Assembly (NCBI RefSeq): GCF_014206815.1
Contig: NZ_JACHNP010000003.1
Span: 429,848 to 493,847, forward strand
Source of the DNA: Xanthomonas sp. F10
GTDB taxonomy: Bacteria > Pseudomonadota > Gammaproteobacteria > Xanthomonadales > Xanthomonadaceae
Direction: 5' to 3'
DNA length: 64,000 bases
Positions within the stretch are counted from its first letter, which is position 1. Every line of letters begins with the position of its first letter. Under the pieces are notes generated by a model. It was not told where the DNA came from, did not search any database, and saw nothing but the letters and a program-made list of their open reading frames with translations. Both the position numbers and the translations under genes were made by a program. Below, in pieces: positions 45,186-55,677 of the stretch.

Positions 45186-45731
45186 ATGACCGGTGCCGCC
45201 CACCCGATCCGCTTCCAGGCGACCTTGCTGCGTCCGGCGGCGCCGCCGGACGCGCCCTGGTGTTTCCTGCTGTTGCCCGCGGCGGCCAGCGCCGCCCTGC
45301 CGACGCGCGGCCTGAGCAGCGTGGAGGGCCTGTTCGCCGGGCATCCGTTCCAGGCCACGCTGCAGCCGGACGGCCACGGCGGCCATTGGTTGCGCGTGGA
45401 GCCGGCCTTGCGCGCGGCTGCGGGCGTGGACCCCGGCGCCACGGTGACGCTGGCGATCGCGCCGGTGGCGGTGGAACCGGAACCGGCCGTGCCGGAGGAC
45501 CTGGCGCGCGCGCTGGCCGCGCATCCGTCGGCGCGCGCGGCCTGGGACACGCTGACCGCGGTGGCGCGGCGCGACTGGATCTTCTGGATCGGCGCGGGCA
45601 AGCAGGCGCCGACGCGGGCCAAGCGCATCGCCAGTACCTGCGACATGCTCGCCGCGGGCAAGCGGCGGGTCTGCTGCTTCGATCGGTCGGGCATGTACAG
45701 CAAGGCCTTCGCCGCGCCGCAGGCGCAATGA
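45186..45731 (+). CDS. DUF1905/YdeI (OmpD-associated)-like protein
   Basis: A 181-residue cytoplasmic protein. The N-terminal half (IRFQATLLRPAAPPDAPWCFLLLPAAASAALPTRGLSSVEGLF) matches the DUF1905 small barrel. The C-terminal half (VPEDLARALAAHPSARAAWDTLTAVARRDWIFWIGAGKQAPTRAKRI) is the YdeI-like helical bundle. The molecular function is unknown. It lies 96 bp before the KgtP-like gene on the same strand. Confidence 0.82.
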   Translation: MTGAAHPIRFQATLLRPAAPPDAPWCFLLLPAAASAALPTRGLSSVEGLFAGHPFQATLQPDGHGGHWLRVEPALRAAAGVDPGATVTLAIAPVAVEPEPAVPEDLARALAAHPSARAAWDTLTAVARRDWIFWIGAGKQAPTRAKRIASTCDMLAAGKRRVCCFDRSGMYSKAFAAPQAQ

Positions 45732-45827
45732 AGGCATGGCGCGCACGCCCGGCGTGGCCGCCGTCGCGACAGGATCCTCGCAAGCGCCTGCCTATACTCC
45801 GTGACGTCCATCCATGAGGCCCACCGC

Positions 45828-47177
45828 ATGAGTGCATCCACCGCTCCGTCCTCCGCCGCCGCACCGGGCAGCCTGCGCCGCTCGGTGTCGAATACGCTCA
45901 AGGGCTCGGCCGGCAACCTGGTGGAGTGGTACGACGTCTACGTCTACTCGGTGTTCGCCACCTACTTCGAGTCGCAGTTCTTCTCCAAGGAGGACAAGAA
46001 CGCCACGTTGTACGTGTGGGCGATCTTCGCGGTGACCTTCCTGATGCGCCCGATCGGCGCCTGGTACTTCGGCCGCTTCGCCGACCGTTACGGCCGCCGC
46101 CTGGCGCTGACGGTGTCGGTGTCGGTGATGGCGGCCTGTTCGTTCCTGATCGCGGTGACGCCCACCGTGGCCAGCATCGGCGGCGCCGCGGCGGTGGTGC
46201 TGCTGCTGGCGCGCTTGCTGCAGGGCTTCGCCACCGGCGGCGAGTACGGCACCAGCGCCACCTACATGTCCGAGGCGGCGATCCCGGGGCGGCGCGGCTT
46301 CCTGTCCTCCTTCCACTACGTCACCCTGGTCGGCGGCCACGTGCTGGCGCAGGCGGTGCTGTTCGGGATGCTGCACTTCTTCGACAAGGGGCAGATTTCC
46401 GAATGGGGCTGGCGCGTGGCTTTCGGCCTGGGCGGTGTCGGCGCGCTGGTGGTGTTCTGGCTGCGGCGCACGATGGACGAGTCGCTGACCTCCGAGTCCA
46501 TCGCCGCGGCCAAGCAGGGCAAGGACACGTCCTCCGGCTCGCTGCGCGAGCTGTTCGTGCACCAGTGGCGCCCGCTGCTGCTGTGCTTCCTGATCACCGC
46601 TGGCGGCACCGTGGCCTTCTACACCTACTCGGTGACCGGGCCGAAGATGATCCAGACCGCCTTCGCCGGCGACGACGTGATGGCCGGCACCATCATCAAC
46701 CTGGTCGCGCTGATCGTGCTGATGCTGATGCAGCCGGTGGGCGGCTGGCTGTCGGACATCATCGGGCGCAAGACCCTGCTGGTGTTCTTCGGCATCGGCG
46801 GCGTGCTCTACACCTGGTTCCTGGTGCTGGAACTGCCCAGGCAGAGCGACTGGCTGAGCGCCTTCGCCATCCTCACCGCCGGCTTCGTCATCCTCACCGG
46901 CTACACCTCGATCAACGCGGTGGTGAAGGCGGAACTGTTCCCCACCCACATCCGCGCGCTGGGCGTGGGCCTGGGCTATGCGCTGGCCAATTCGGCCTTC
47001 GGGGGCACCGCGCCGCTGCTGTACCAAGCCTCGCTGAAGACCGGCCATGTCACCACCTTCGTCTGGTACGCCACGGCGGTGATCGCGGTGTCGCTGCTGG
47101 TGTACATGTTCTTCCTGACCAACAAGGGGTCCAACTGGCTCGACCACGAGGGCGAGATGCAGGCGCGCCGGCGCTGA
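45828..47177 (+). CDS. MFS dicarboxylate/alpha-ketoglutarate permease (KgtP-like)
   Basis: The 449-residue transporter has twelve helices and the metabolite:H+ symporter signatures [57 protein letters not shown] and [24 protein letters not shown]. The group includes KgtP and proline/betaine carriers; alpha-ketoglutarate is the best guess. An in-frame GTG at 45801 is possible, but the ATG at 45828 gives the normal N-terminus. A 9-bp GC hairpin follows the gene. Confidence 0.88.
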   Translation: MSASTAPSSAAAPGSLRRSVSNTLKGSAGNLVEWYDVYVYSVFATYFESQFFSKEDKNATLYVWAIFAVTFLMRPIGAWYFGRFADRYGRRLALTVSVSVMAACSFLIAVTPTVASIGGAAAVVLLLARLLQGFATGGEYGTSATYMSEAAIPGRRGFLSSFHYVTLVGGHVLAQAVLFGMLHFFDKGQISEWGWRVAFGLGGVGALVVFWLRRTMDESLTSESIAAAKQGKDTSSGSLRELFVHQWRPLLLCFLITAGGTVAFYTYSVTGPKMIQTAFAGDDVMAGTIINLVALIVLMLMQPVGGWLSDIIGRKTLLVFFGIGGVLYTWFLVLELPRQSDWLSAFAILTAGFVILTGYTSINAVVKAELFPTHIRALGVGLGYALANSAFGGTAPLLYQASLKTGHVTTFVWYATAVIAVSLLVYMFFLTNKGSNWLDHEGEMQARRR

Positions 47178-47191
47178 CCGGCGCGGTGGCG

Positions 47192-47219
47192 GCCCGGGCG
47201 TTGCAGGCGCCGCCCGGGC
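47192..47219 (+). terminator. GC hairpin between the KgtP-like gene and folE
   Basis: GCCCGGGCG and CGCCCGGGC pair perfectly around a 10-nt loop, 15 bp past the stop. There is no T run, so it may be a weak terminator or an RNA-stabilising stem. Confidence 0.3.
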
Positions 47220-47344
47220 GCGTCGCCGACGGACGCTGAACGAAGGACCCCATGTCGCCCCGGCCGCCCCGCCGCGCGGGCGCTGTCATGCGGCGGCTGA
47301 CAGGCGACTCGGGTACCATGCAGCCCCCTCACGGGCGTTCCCCC

Positions 47345-47944
47345 ATGGCCGATCCAGACAACAGCTCCACTCCTCCGGTAACCCAGGCGCAGGCCGAAGA
47401 CGCGGTGCGCACCCTGCTGCGCTGGGCCGGCGAGGACCCCAGCCGCGAGGGCCTGCTGGATACCCCGCGGCGCGTGGCCGAGGCCTACGGCGACTGGTTC
47501 AGCGGCTACCGCGCCGACCCGCGCGAGTACCTGCTGCGCACCTTCGAGGAAGTGGCCGGCTACGACGAGCTGATCGTGCTGCGCGACATCGAGTACGAAA
47601 GCCACTGCGAACACCACATGGCGCCGATCATCGGCAAGGTCCACGTCGGCTACCTGCCGCGCGGCAAGGTGGTGGGCATCAGCAAGCTGGCGCGCGTGGT
47701 CGAGGCCTATGCGCGGCGCTTCCAGGTGCAGGAGAAGATGACCGCGCAGATCGCCCAGTGCATCCAGGACGTGCTGCAGCCGCTGGGCGTGGGCGTGGTG
47801 GTGGAAGGCGCGCACGAGTGCATGACCACCCGCGGCATCCACAAGCGCGGCGTCAGCATGGTCACCTCGAAGATGCTCGGCACGTTCCGCGAGGACGCGC
47901 GTACCCGCGCCGAGTTCCTGCGCTTCATCGAGCGGGCGCGCTGA
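47345..47944 (+). CDS. folE: GTP cyclohydrolase I (type IA)
   Basis: The enzyme makes 7,8-dihydroneopterin triphosphate from GTP, the first step of folate synthesis. The 199-residue product has the zinc and active-site motif [11 protein letters not shown] (C88, H90, H91), [25 protein letters not shown], and [13 protein letters not shown] supplying the third zinc ligand. The start at MADPDNSS is chosen as the usual length; longer in-frame starts exist. It ends 32 bp before the jetA-like gene on the same strand, so the two may share a transcript. Confidence 0.95.
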   Translation: MADPDNSSTPPVTQAQAEDAVRTLLRWAGEDPSREGLLDTPRRVAEAYGDWFSGYRADPREYLLRTFEEVAGYDELIVLRDIEYESHCEHHMAPIIGKVHVGYLPRGKVVGISKLARVVEAYARRFQVQEKMTAQIAQCIQDVLQPLGVGVVVEGAHECMTTRGIHKRGVSMVTSKMLGTFREDARTRAEFLRFIERAR

Positions 47945-47976
47945 GTCTTGCCGATGCGGTGGCGGTCGGTTCCTGC

Positions 47977-49446
47977 ATGAAGCCGCATGTCCGGATCGCC
48001 GGCTATCGCCAGTTGCGCGAACAGCCGTTGTGGAAGCTGCTCGCCGCCGACCACGCCCCGGAGTTGATCGGCCTGCTGCAGACCCTGCTGGGCGACGCCC
48101 AGCGGCGGCTGCCGGCCGATGTGCTGCACGAACGCCTGCAGCGCCAGCTCGATGCGCTGAAGGACGACCAGCTCTCGCGCGAACTGCCGCGCACCGCGCA
48201 GGCCTACGTGGCGCACTGGCTGGCGCAGGGCTGGCTGGAGCGGCGCCTGCCCGAGGGCGATGCGCAGGAAGAGTACGAACTGTCGCGGCAGGCGGCGCAG
48301 GCGATCCGCTTCATCGCCGGCGTGCGCGACAGCGCCAGCGTGGCCACCGAGAGCCGGCTGTCGCTGGTGATCCAGCAGCTGGTGCAACTGGCCGGGCAGA
48401 CCGAGACCGATCCGGACGCGCGCCTGGCCGCGCTGCGCGCCGAGCGCGAGCGCCTGGATGCGGAGATCGAGCGCGTGGCCGCGGGCAAGCTGGCCGCGCT
48501 GGACGGCAAGCGCGCGCTGGAACGCACCCGCGACATCATCCGCCTGTCCGACGACCTGACCGAGGATTTCCGCCGCGTCCGCGACGATTTCGAGCGGCTC
48601 AACCGCGAGTTCCGCGAGCGCATCATCGACGACGAGGGCGCGCGCGGCGACGTGCTGGAGAAGCTGTTCGCCGGCATCGACGTGATCGGCGAGAGCGAGG
48701 CCGGGCGCAGTTTCCAGGCGTTCTGGAGCCTGCTCAACGACGCCGAGCAGAGCGTGCAGCTGGATGCGGCGCTGGAGGCGCTGCTGGCGCGCGGCTTCGC
48801 CCGCCGCCTGGACCGCCACGAGCGCGCCTTCCTGCGCGGGCTCACCGGCACCCTGCTCGAACGCGGCGGCCAGGTGCACGAGGTGATGCAGCATTTCGCG
48901 CGCAGCCTGCGCGGGTTCGTGCAGAGCCGCGGCTACCTGGAACAGCGCCGGCTCAACCAGTTGCTGAAGCAGGCGCAGGGCGAGGCGCTGCAGTTGCGCG
49001 ACCACCTGCACGCCACCGCCGCCACCGGCTACGTGCTGCCGCTGAGCAGTGCGCGGCTGCGCTCGCTGTCGCAGTGGCGCCTGCACGACCCGCGCAGCCA
49101 GCAGGTGGACGGGCGGGTGCAGGCGGCCGAGGCGGCGACGATCTCGCTGGACAGCGTCGGCGACCTGGTGGCGCAGTCGGAGATCGACCTGCGCGGCCTG
49201 CGCAACGACCTGCACGACCTGCTCGGCCGGCAGCTGCAACTGAGCATCGGCGAGGCGTTGCGGCAGCGCCCGGCGGCGCAGGGGTTGGGCAGCGTGATCG
49301 GCTACCTGGCGCTGGGCACCCGCCACGGCGTGGTCGTCGACGGCGAATGGGAAGCGGTGCAATGGGAGGGCGGCGACGGCCAGGTCCGGCGCGCGCGCAT
49401 CCCGCTGGTGTGGTTCACCAAGGAAAAACGCAATGAGCTGGTCTGA
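47977..49446 (+). CDS. DUF3375 protein, JetA/MksF-like kleisin subunit
   Basis: A 489-residue cytoplasmic protein of the DUF3375 family. It is helical, with a winged-helix-like N-terminal part and a coiled coil near 145-215 ([19 protein letters not shown]...[19 protein letters not shown]). By position and family it is the kleisin-type subunit of a Wadjet (JetABCD) or MksBEF condensin complex. It overlaps jetB by 14 nt. The family uses it to bridge the SMC heads. Confidence 0.86.
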   Translation: MKPHVRIAGYRQLREQPLWKLLAADHAPELIGLLQTLLGDAQRRLPADVLHERLQRQLDALKDDQLSRELPRTAQAYVAHWLAQGWLERRLPEGDAQEEYELSRQAAQAIRFIAGVRDSASVATESRLSLVIQQLVQLAGQTETDPDARLAALRAERERLDAEIERVAAGKLAALDGKRALERTRDIIRLSDDLTEDFRRVRDDFERLNREFRERIIDDEGARGDVLEKLFAGIDVIGESEAGRSFQAFWSLLNDAEQSVQLDAALEALLARGFARRLDRHERAFLRGLTGTLLERGGQVHEVMQHFARSLRGFVQSRGYLEQRRLNQLLKQAQGEALQLRDHLHATAATGYVLPLSSARLRSLSQWRLHDPRSQQVDGRVQAAEAATISLDSVGDLVAQSEIDLRGLRNDLHDLLGRQLQLSIGEALRQRPAAQGLGSVIGYLALGTRHGVVVDGEWEAVQWEGGDGQVRRARIPLVWFTKEKRNELV

Positions 49447-50122
49447 CGAATTCCACGGCCACGACGCCGATCCCGGCGATGCCGCCGCGGCCGCCGCCAC
49501 CGCTGCCGCGGCCGAGGCCGGCACCGCGCTGTTCGCCGGCGACAGCGGCAGCCTGCCGCTGGAGGCGCGGCGTGCGCTGTGCCAACTGTTGTCCGGCCCC
49601 AGCGTCGATGCCTACCGGCACGGGCCGCTGTGGCCGGCGCTGCTGCGCCACGAGGCGGCGATCCGCCGCGTGCTGAGCGAGCTGTTCCTGGAACTGGTGC
49701 TGGACCGCGACGGCGGCGTGGCGTTCGCGCGCCAGGCCGACACCGGCGAGCTGGAGACCCCGGCGCTGCTGCGTACCGCGCCGCTGACTTTCATCGAGTC
49801 GGTGCTGCTGCTGTTCCTGCGCCAGCAACTGGCCGAGGCCGACACCCGTGGCGAGCGCGCGGTGGTCGACGAGGCGCAACTGCTGGAAGTGCTGTCGGTG
49901 TACGAGAAGAACGTGTCCACCGACCGCGCCGGCTTCGCCCGGCGGGTGCTGGCGGCGATCGCCAAGATGCGCGACAACCACCTGCTGTCCAAGCTGCGCG
50001 GCAGCGAGGACCGCTACGAAGTCTCGCCGGCGCTGAAGCTGCTGTTCTCGGCCGAGGACGTGCAGGCGCTGGCGGCGGCCTACCGCGGCCTGCGCGATGG
50101 CGCGGCCGAGCCGGCGCCATGA
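49433..50122 (+). CDS. DUF4194 protein, JetB/MksE-like subunit
   Basis: The 229-residue protein has a variable Ala-rich N-terminus and the DUF4194 core with [58 protein letters not shown] and [24 protein letters not shown]. It is the KITE/MksE-type accessory subunit that dimerises on the kleisin. The ATG lies 14 nt inside the jetA end, and the jetC gene begins 95 bp after its stop. Confidence 0.86.
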   Translation: MSWSDEFHGHDADPGDAAAAAATAAAAEAGTALFAGDSGSLPLEARRALCQLLSGPSVDAYRHGPLWPALLRHEAAIRRVLSELFLELVLDRDGGVAFARQADTGELETPALLRTAPLTFIESVLLLFLRQQLAEADTRGERAVVDEAQLLEVLSVYEKNVSTDRAGFARRVLAAIAKMRDNHLLSKLRGSEDRYEVSPALKLLFSAEDVQALAAAYRGLRDGAAEPAP

Positions 50123-50217
50123 CCGGTCTGCGCCCGCGCGTCGTCCGCGCCTAGCGTCGGGCTCGACCCGTGCGCTGGCCGCCATGGCGGCCATCCCCGT
50201 TTTCCGATGAGTTCCCG

Positions 50218-53200
50218 ATGACGTCCCTGTCCGAATCGTCCACCGTCCCCGTCGCCCCGTCCCTGTTCGCCGAGACCCTGGCCGAGCAGCGCGCGCAGCA
50301 GTACCGCATGCGCCGCCTGCAGGTGCACAACTGGGGCACCTTCAACGGCCTGACCGACGTACCGATCGCCGAGAAGGGCTTCCTGTTCGTCGGCCGCTCC
50401 GGCTCGGGCAAGTCGACCCTGCTCGATGCGATGTCGGCGCTGCTGACGCCGCCGAGCATCGTCGACTTCAACGCCGCCGCGCGCGAGGCCGAGCGCAGCG
50501 GCCGCGACCGCAGCCTGGTGTCCTACGTGCGCGGCGCCTGGGCCGACCAGCAGGACAGCGCCTCCGGCGAGATCGCCACCCAGTACCTGCGCAAGGGCGC
50601 GACCTGGTCGGCGCTGGCGCTGGAATACCGCAACGCGCAGGGCCAGGCGGTGAGCCTGGTGCGGCTGTTCTGGATCGCCGGCAGCGGCACCGCCGCGGCC
50701 GACGTGCGCAAGCACTACATGGTGGTGCCGCGCGGCTTCGACGTGGCCGCCGAACTGGACGGCTTCGACCTGGACCTGCGCCGGCTCAAGCTGCGCCTGG
50801 GCGAGGACGTGCACCACTTCGACAGCTTCGCCGGCTACGCCGAGCGCTTCCGCCACCTGCTCGGCATCGGCAACGAGATGGCGCTGCGGCTGCTGCACAA
50901 GACCCAGTCGGCGAAGAACCTGGGTGACCTCAACGCCTTCCTGCGCAGCTTCATGCTCGACGAGCCGCGCACCTTCGAGGCGGCCGACCGCCTTGTCGAG
51001 GACTTCGCCGAACTCGATGGCGCCCACCACGCGGTGGTGACCGCGCGGCGCCAGGTGGAAACCCTGACCCCGGCGCGCGACTACCACGCCGAGCTGCTGG
51101 CATTGCGCCACAGCGTCGGCGAGCTGCGCGAACTGCAGCTGGGCATCGACGGCTACCGCGAGCAGCGCCGCCTGGCCCTGCTCGATGCACGCCTGCAGGA
51201 ACTGGACACCCAGGACCGTGGTCTGGCCGGCGAGGAGGGCCAGCGCCGCGAAGCGCTGGACAACCACGAACAGACCCTGGCCGAGCTGGAGACCCAGCAA
51301 CGCGCGCAGGGCGGCGAACAGGTCGAGGCACTGGAGCGCGAACGCGGCCGCGTCGAGCGCGAGCGCGATGAGCGCATGCGCCGCCGCAGCCAGGTCGAAC
51401 AGGCCTGCCGCCAGCTCGGCATGGGCCTGGCCGGCAGCGCCAGCGGTTTCGCCGAGCAGGTGGCGCAGGCGCGCGCGCTGCGCGACGGCGTCGCCGGCGA
51501 GGCCAGCAGCCTGGACGAGGCGATCGCCGAGCGCATGGCCGAGCGCCGCGAGGACGAACGCCGCTTCGCGGTCATCCGCACCGAGATCGAGGCGCTGCTG
51601 AAGGCGCCCTCGAGCATTCCCGCGCCGATGCAGGCGCTGCGCGCGCGGCTGTGCGCCGAGACCGGCCTGTCCGAAGCTGCGCTGCCGTTCGTCGGCGAGC
51701 TGGTGCAGGTGGAGGCCGACCAGGCGGCCTGGCGCGGCGCGATCGAGCGCGTGCTGCACGGCTTCGCGCAGTCGCTGCTGGTCGACGAACGCCACTACGC
51801 CAGCGTCGCCGACTGGGTCAACAAGACCCAGCTCGGCACCCGCCTGGTGTATTTCCGCGTGCGCCACAACGCGCCGCTGCAGCAGCGCGCGCCCGACGCG
51901 AAGTCGCTGCTGCGCAAGCTGGAGCTGCGCGATCATGCCTATGCGCCGTGGCTGCGCCAGGAGCTGGCGCGGCGCTTCGACTACGCCTGCGTGGACACCG
52001 TGGCGCAGCTGCGCGACGCCGAGCGTGCGATCACCCGCGAGGGTCAGGTCAAGCACCCGGGCGACCGCTACGAGAAGGACGACCGCCACGCCGTCGGCGA
52101 CCGCAAGCGCTGGCTGCTCGGCTACGACAACCGCGACAAGCTCAAGGTGTTCGAGCGCGAGGGGCAGACGCTGGCGCAGCGCATCGCCGCTTGCGATGCC
52201 GACGTCGCCGCCCTGCGCAAGCAGCGCGAGCAGGACCAGGGCCGGCAACTGGCCGCGCATACCCTGGCCGAGCGCGAGTGGGACGAGATCGACGTCGCGC
52301 CGAAGCTGCAGCGCCTGAGCGACATCGCCGAGCAACTGCTGCAACTGCGCGAAGGCGACACCGCGCTGCGTGCGCTGGGCGAGCAGATCGCCACCGTCCG
52401 CGCGCGCCGCGACCAGGCCCGCCGCACCTACGAGGACGTGCGCCTGGAGCGCGCGCAGCTGAGCCGCGAGCGCGCGCGCCTGGAAGCGCAGCGCGAGACC
52501 TGCGCCGCGCGCGTGGCCACCGCGGTGATCGGCCCGGCGCAGGTGGCGGGGCTGGACGCGCGGCTGGCGGCGCTGCCGCCGCTGAGTCTGGACAACCTGG
52601 AGGCGCATCTGCGCAGCGTCGAGCGCGGCCTCGGCGAACAGCTGGCGCAGAGCCAGGCGCAGGACGCGCGGCTGAGCCAGCAGGTGCTGGACTGCTTCCG
52701 TCGTTACTGCCAGCAGTGGCCGGAGGACAGCGGCGACTTCACCGTCAGCCTGGCCAGCGCCGACGACTTCCTGGCGCGTCTGCAGCGCCTGGAGAGCGAC
52801 GGCCTGCCGCGCCACGAAGGCCGCTTCTTCGACCTGCTGCAGACCCAGAGCAAGAACAACCTGCTGGCCCTGCAGCGCTACACCGCCGAAGCGCACAAGG
52901 CGATCAAGCAGCGCATGGACGAGGTCAACGCCAGCCTGGAACAGGTGCCGTTCAATCGCGGCACCCTGCTGACCATCGAAGTCAGCGACCGGCGCCTGCT
53001 CGAGGTGCAGGAATTCCAGCAGCAGTTGCGCGCCGTGCTCGGCCATCAGCAGACCGAGGACCGGGCGCTGGCCGAGGCGCAGTTCGCCACCCTGCGCGGG
53101 CTGGTGCAGCGGCTCGGCGCGCAGGAACCGGAACTGCGGCGGTGGCGCGAGCAGGTGCTGGACGTGCGCCAGCACGTGGAATTCGTCGGCGTGGAACTGG

Positions 53201-54045
53201 ACGCGGACAGCCGCGCGCAGGTGGAGATCTACCGCAGCGGCGCCGGCAAGTCCGGCGGCCAGCGCCAGAAGCTGGCCACCACCTGCCTGGCCGCGGCGCT
53301 GCGCTACCAACTCGGCGGCGAGGACGGCGAACTGCCGCGCTACGCCGCGGTGGTGCTGGACGAGGCCTTCGACAAGGCCGACAACGAGTTCACCGCGCTG
53401 GCGATGAACATCTTCGAGAACTTCGGTTTCCAGATGGTGGTGGCTACGCCGCTCAAATCGGTGATGACGCTGGAGCCGTTCATCGGTGGCGCCTGCTTCG
53501 TCGAGATCAGCGGCCGCCACAATTCCGGCGTGCTGCTGATCGAATACGACGAGCAGGCGCATCGGTTGAAGCTGCCCGAGCGCAGCCGCAACGAGGCGGT
53601 GACGCCTGCGGTGGAATCGGGCGCGGCGCTGGATCAGGCTGGCGCCGCTCTGCCAACGTCGGCCGCGGACACGGCGGTCACCACCGCGGAGCCCGGCGCA
53701 GGCGCTGTTGCAGACACCGGTGTCGCGCCGGCGCGTGCCTCCGGCAAGGCGCGCGGCGGCCGCGGCAACGGCGCGAAGTCGACCACGCGCAAGGCGTCGC
53801 CCGCGGCGCCCGGCAAACGCGTCCGCACGGCTGCCGCGACGCCTGCGGCCAAGAAGACCCCGTCGGCGAAGGCGCCACGCCAGTCCGCCGCGGCCGCAGC
53901 ACGTCCGTCCAAGGCGACCCGGCCGGCCGCGCGGTCGGCGTCGGCGAAGACCGCGCAAGCCGCCGCAGGCGGCAAACCTGCGAAACCGACCAAGGCGGCG
54001 GCACCCAAGGCGCCTCCCGCGACCGCCAAACGCCGCGGTCGCTGA
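50218..54045 (+). CDS. SMC-like ATPase JetC/MksB with histone-H1-like C-terminal tail
   Basis: The 1275-residue motor has Walker A GRSGSGKST (59-67) and HNWGTFNG upstream of it. Long coiled-coil arms span about 290-500 and 640-900, with a hinge region between. The ABC signature is near GAGKSGGQRQK (about 1008-1018) and Walker B is AAVVLDEAFDKAD near 1045. Members load on DNA and extrude loops; in Wadjet they detect plasmids for cleavage by JetD. Here an extra roughly 140 residues follow the ATPase head, the last 100 or so being Lys/Ala/Pro/Arg-rich repeats like histone H1 tails. No jetD gene follows. An upstream in-frame ATG at 50170 is less likely. Confidence 0.88.
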   Translation: MTSLSESSTVPVAPSLFAETLAEQRAQQYRMRRLQVHNWGTFNGLTDVPIAEKGFLFVGRSGSGKSTLLDAMSALLTPPSIVDFNAAAREAERSGRDRSLVSYVRGAWADQQDSASGEIATQYLRKGATWSALALEYRNAQGQAVSLVRLFWIAGSGTAAADVRKHYMVVPRGFDVAAELDGFDLDLRRLKLRLGEDVHHFDSFAGYAERFRHLLGIGNEMALRLLHKTQSAKNLGDLNAFLRSFMLDEPRTFEAADRLVEDFAELDGAHHAVVTARRQVETLTPARDYHAELLALRHSVGELRELQLGIDGYREQRRLALLDARLQELDTQDRGLAGEEGQRREALDNHEQTLAELETQQRAQGGEQVEALERERGRVERERDERMRRRSQVEQACRQLGMGLAGSASGFAEQVAQARALRDGVAGEASSLDEAIAERMAERREDERRFAVIRTEIEALLKAPSSIPAPMQALRARLCAETGLSEAALPFVGELVQVEADQAAWRGAIERVLHGFAQSLLVDERHYASVADWVNKTQLGTRLVYFRVRHNAPLQQRAPDAKSLLRKLELRDHAYAPWLRQELARRFDYACVDTVAQLRDAERAITREGQVKHPGDRYEKDDRHAVGDRKRWLLGYDNRDKLKVFEREGQTLAQRIAACDADVAALRKQREQDQGRQLAAHTLAEREWDEIDVAPKLQRLSDIAEQLLQLREGDTALRALGEQIATVRARRDQARRTYEDVRLERAQLSRERARLEAQRETCAARVATAVIGPAQVAGLDARLAALPPLSLDNLEAHLRSVERGLGEQLAQSQAQDARLSQQVLDCFRRYCQQWPEDSGDFTVSLASADDFLARLQRLESDGLPRHEGRFFDLLQTQSKNNLLALQRYTAEAHKAIKQRMDEVNASLEQVPFNRGTLLTIEVSDRRLLEVQEFQQQLRAVLGHQQTEDRALAEAQFATLRGLVQRLGAQEPELRRWREQVLDVRQHVEFVGVELDADSRAQVEIYRSGAGKSGGQRQKLATTCLAAALRYQLGGEDGELPRYAAVVLDEAFDKADNEFTALAMNIFENFGFQMVVATPLKSVMTLEPFIGGACFVEISGRHNSGVLLIEYDEQAHRLKLPERSRNEAVTPAVESGAALDQAGAALPTSAADTAVTTAEPGAGAVADTGVAPARASGKARGGRGNGAKSTTRKASPAAPGKRVRTAAATPAAKKTPSAKAPRQSAAAAARPSKATRPAARSASAKTAQAAAGGKPAKPTKAAAPKAPPATAKRRGR

Positions 54046-54147
54046 GCGACGCTGGCGGCTTGGGGGCATGCCCGCGGGCACCTGTGCGCGCCGGCATCGC
54101 CGGGAGGGCAGGGATGCGGCGACCTCCCACGGCGCCGGGAACTGCGC

Positions 54148-54921
54148 TCAGTGCAGCAAGTCCCAGCCCATCTTGCCGATCAGCACCACCACCAGCACCA
54201 GGAACAACTGCCGGATCAGCGGCGTGCCGCCGCGCAGCGCCAGCCGCGTGCCGGTCACCGCGCCGGCCACGTTGGCCACGGCCATCGGCACCGCCGCGGC
54301 CAGCAGGATCTTGCCGCTGGGCACGAAGAAGCACAGCGCCGCCAGGTTGGTGGCCAGGTTCACCACCTTCGAGGCGGCCGAGGCGCGCAGGAAATCCAGG
54401 CCGAAGAAGCGGATGAACAGGAAGATCAGGAAGCTGCCGGTGCCCGGGCCGAAGAAGCCGTCGTAGAAGCCGATCGCCGCGCCGATCGCCAGCGCGATCG
54501 CCAGTTCGCGGCGGCCGATGTGGCGCGGCCGGTGCAGCGCGCCGAAGTCCTTCTTGACCAGCGTGTAGCCCAGCATCGCGATCAGCAGCACCAGGATCAG
54601 CGGGCGCACCGCCTGTTTCGGCAGCAGGCTCACCGCGGTGGCGCCGAGGAAGGAAAACACGAACGCGGTCGCGGTCGCGTACAGCACCGGCCGCTACGGC
54701 AGGCGCACATGGCGCGCGTAGCGCCAGGCGGCGGTGCCGGTGCCGGCCATGGCGCTGAACTTGTTGGTGCCCAGCACTACTGCCGGTGCCTGTTGCGGCA
54801 AGGTCGCGAACAGCCCGGGCAACTGGATCAGGCCGCCGCCGCCCACCGCCGCGTCCACCAGCCCGGCGACGAAGGCGATGCACAGCAGCCATGGCAATTC
54901 GGTGGGGATCGACTCCAGCAC
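54148..54921 (-). pseudogene. TSUP-family permease gene interrupted by an amber codon
   Basis: Read through one TAG (54694-54696) this is a complete 257-residue TauE/SafE (YfcA-like) permease. The first part has IPTELPWLLCIAFVAGLVDAAVGGGGLIQLPGLF and LGTNKFSAMAGTGTAAWRYARHVRLP, the second RPVLYATATAFVFSFLGATAVSLLP, GAAIGFYDGFFGPGTGSF and ASKVVNLATNL. Frame is unchanged across the stop, so a TGG to TAG substitution is the simplest cause. The proposed start is GTG 54921. It may be a true nonsense mutation or a sequencing error. Confidence 0.75.
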
Positions 54922-55017
54922 GCCGGCGCTCCACGCAAGGGGCCGCAAGCATAGCCGCCACCGGCAACGGTGCGCGCGCGGCGTGCGCGATGGCGCGCCA
55001 GCCGGCACAATCGGCAC

Positions 55018-55410
55018 ATGCCACCGTCCGCCCCGCGCCTTGCCGATCCCTGCCCCTGCGGCCGTCCGCGCGACTACGCGCAGTGCTGCGGGCCGTACCA
55101 CGCCGGCGCCCCTGCGCCGGATGCCGAATCCTTGATGCGGTCGCGCTACAGCGCCTACGTGCGCTGCGACGCCGATTACCTGCGCGCGAGCTGGCACCCG
55201 TCTACCTGCCCGCCGCAGGTGGAGATCGACCCGCGCACGGTCTGGCTCGGCCTCACCGTACAGCGGGTGCTGCAGACCGGCGCCGACAGTGCCGAGGTCG
55301 CGTTCCTGGCGCGCTATCGCATCGGCGGCGGCAGCGCCGTGCGCATGACCGAGCACAGCCGCTTCGTGCGCGAGGACGGGCGCTGGTATTACCTCGACGC
55401 GCTGGACTGA
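55018..55410 (+). CDS. YchJ-family SEC-C motif protein
   Basis: A 130-residue protein beginning with the zinc-binding SEC-C motif ([17 protein letters not shown]), then the YchJ/UPF0225 core with [36 protein letters not shown] and [18 protein letters not shown]. The function of the family is unknown. It is divergent from the interrupted TSUP gene by 96 bp. Confidence 0.9.
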   Translation: MPPSAPRLADPCPCGRPRDYAQCCGPYHAGAPAPDAESLMRSRYSAYVRCDADYLRASWHPSTCPPQVEIDPRTVWLGLTVQRVLQTGADSAEVAFLARYRIGGGSAVRMTEHSRFVREDGRWYYLDALD

Positions 55411-55677
55411 ATCGGCGCCCATCGCGCCGGTGGTGCGCAGGCCCGCATACCACCGTTCGTTGGCGAGGACGGGCGCGCTGCTCCTCGTCGTTCCGAACAG
55501 CCTGCCGCAGCATCCGAACGCCGCGCGTCTCCCGGCCGCGGCGGGATGTCGCGCGATCTGCCGGCGAAGCCACGCTCGGAACACCTTGCCGGCCGCGTGC
55601 CGCCAGCACCGCGTGAGCGGAGTGCACACGCGGCGGTTGTTTATGATGTCGGCCCTGCCGTCGGCGAGGATGTTGCG

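Noticed and set aside
54046..54147. A truncated jetD gene after jetC
   Set aside because: Only about 100 bp separate jetC from the oppositely oriented TSUP gene, with no protein-like frame.
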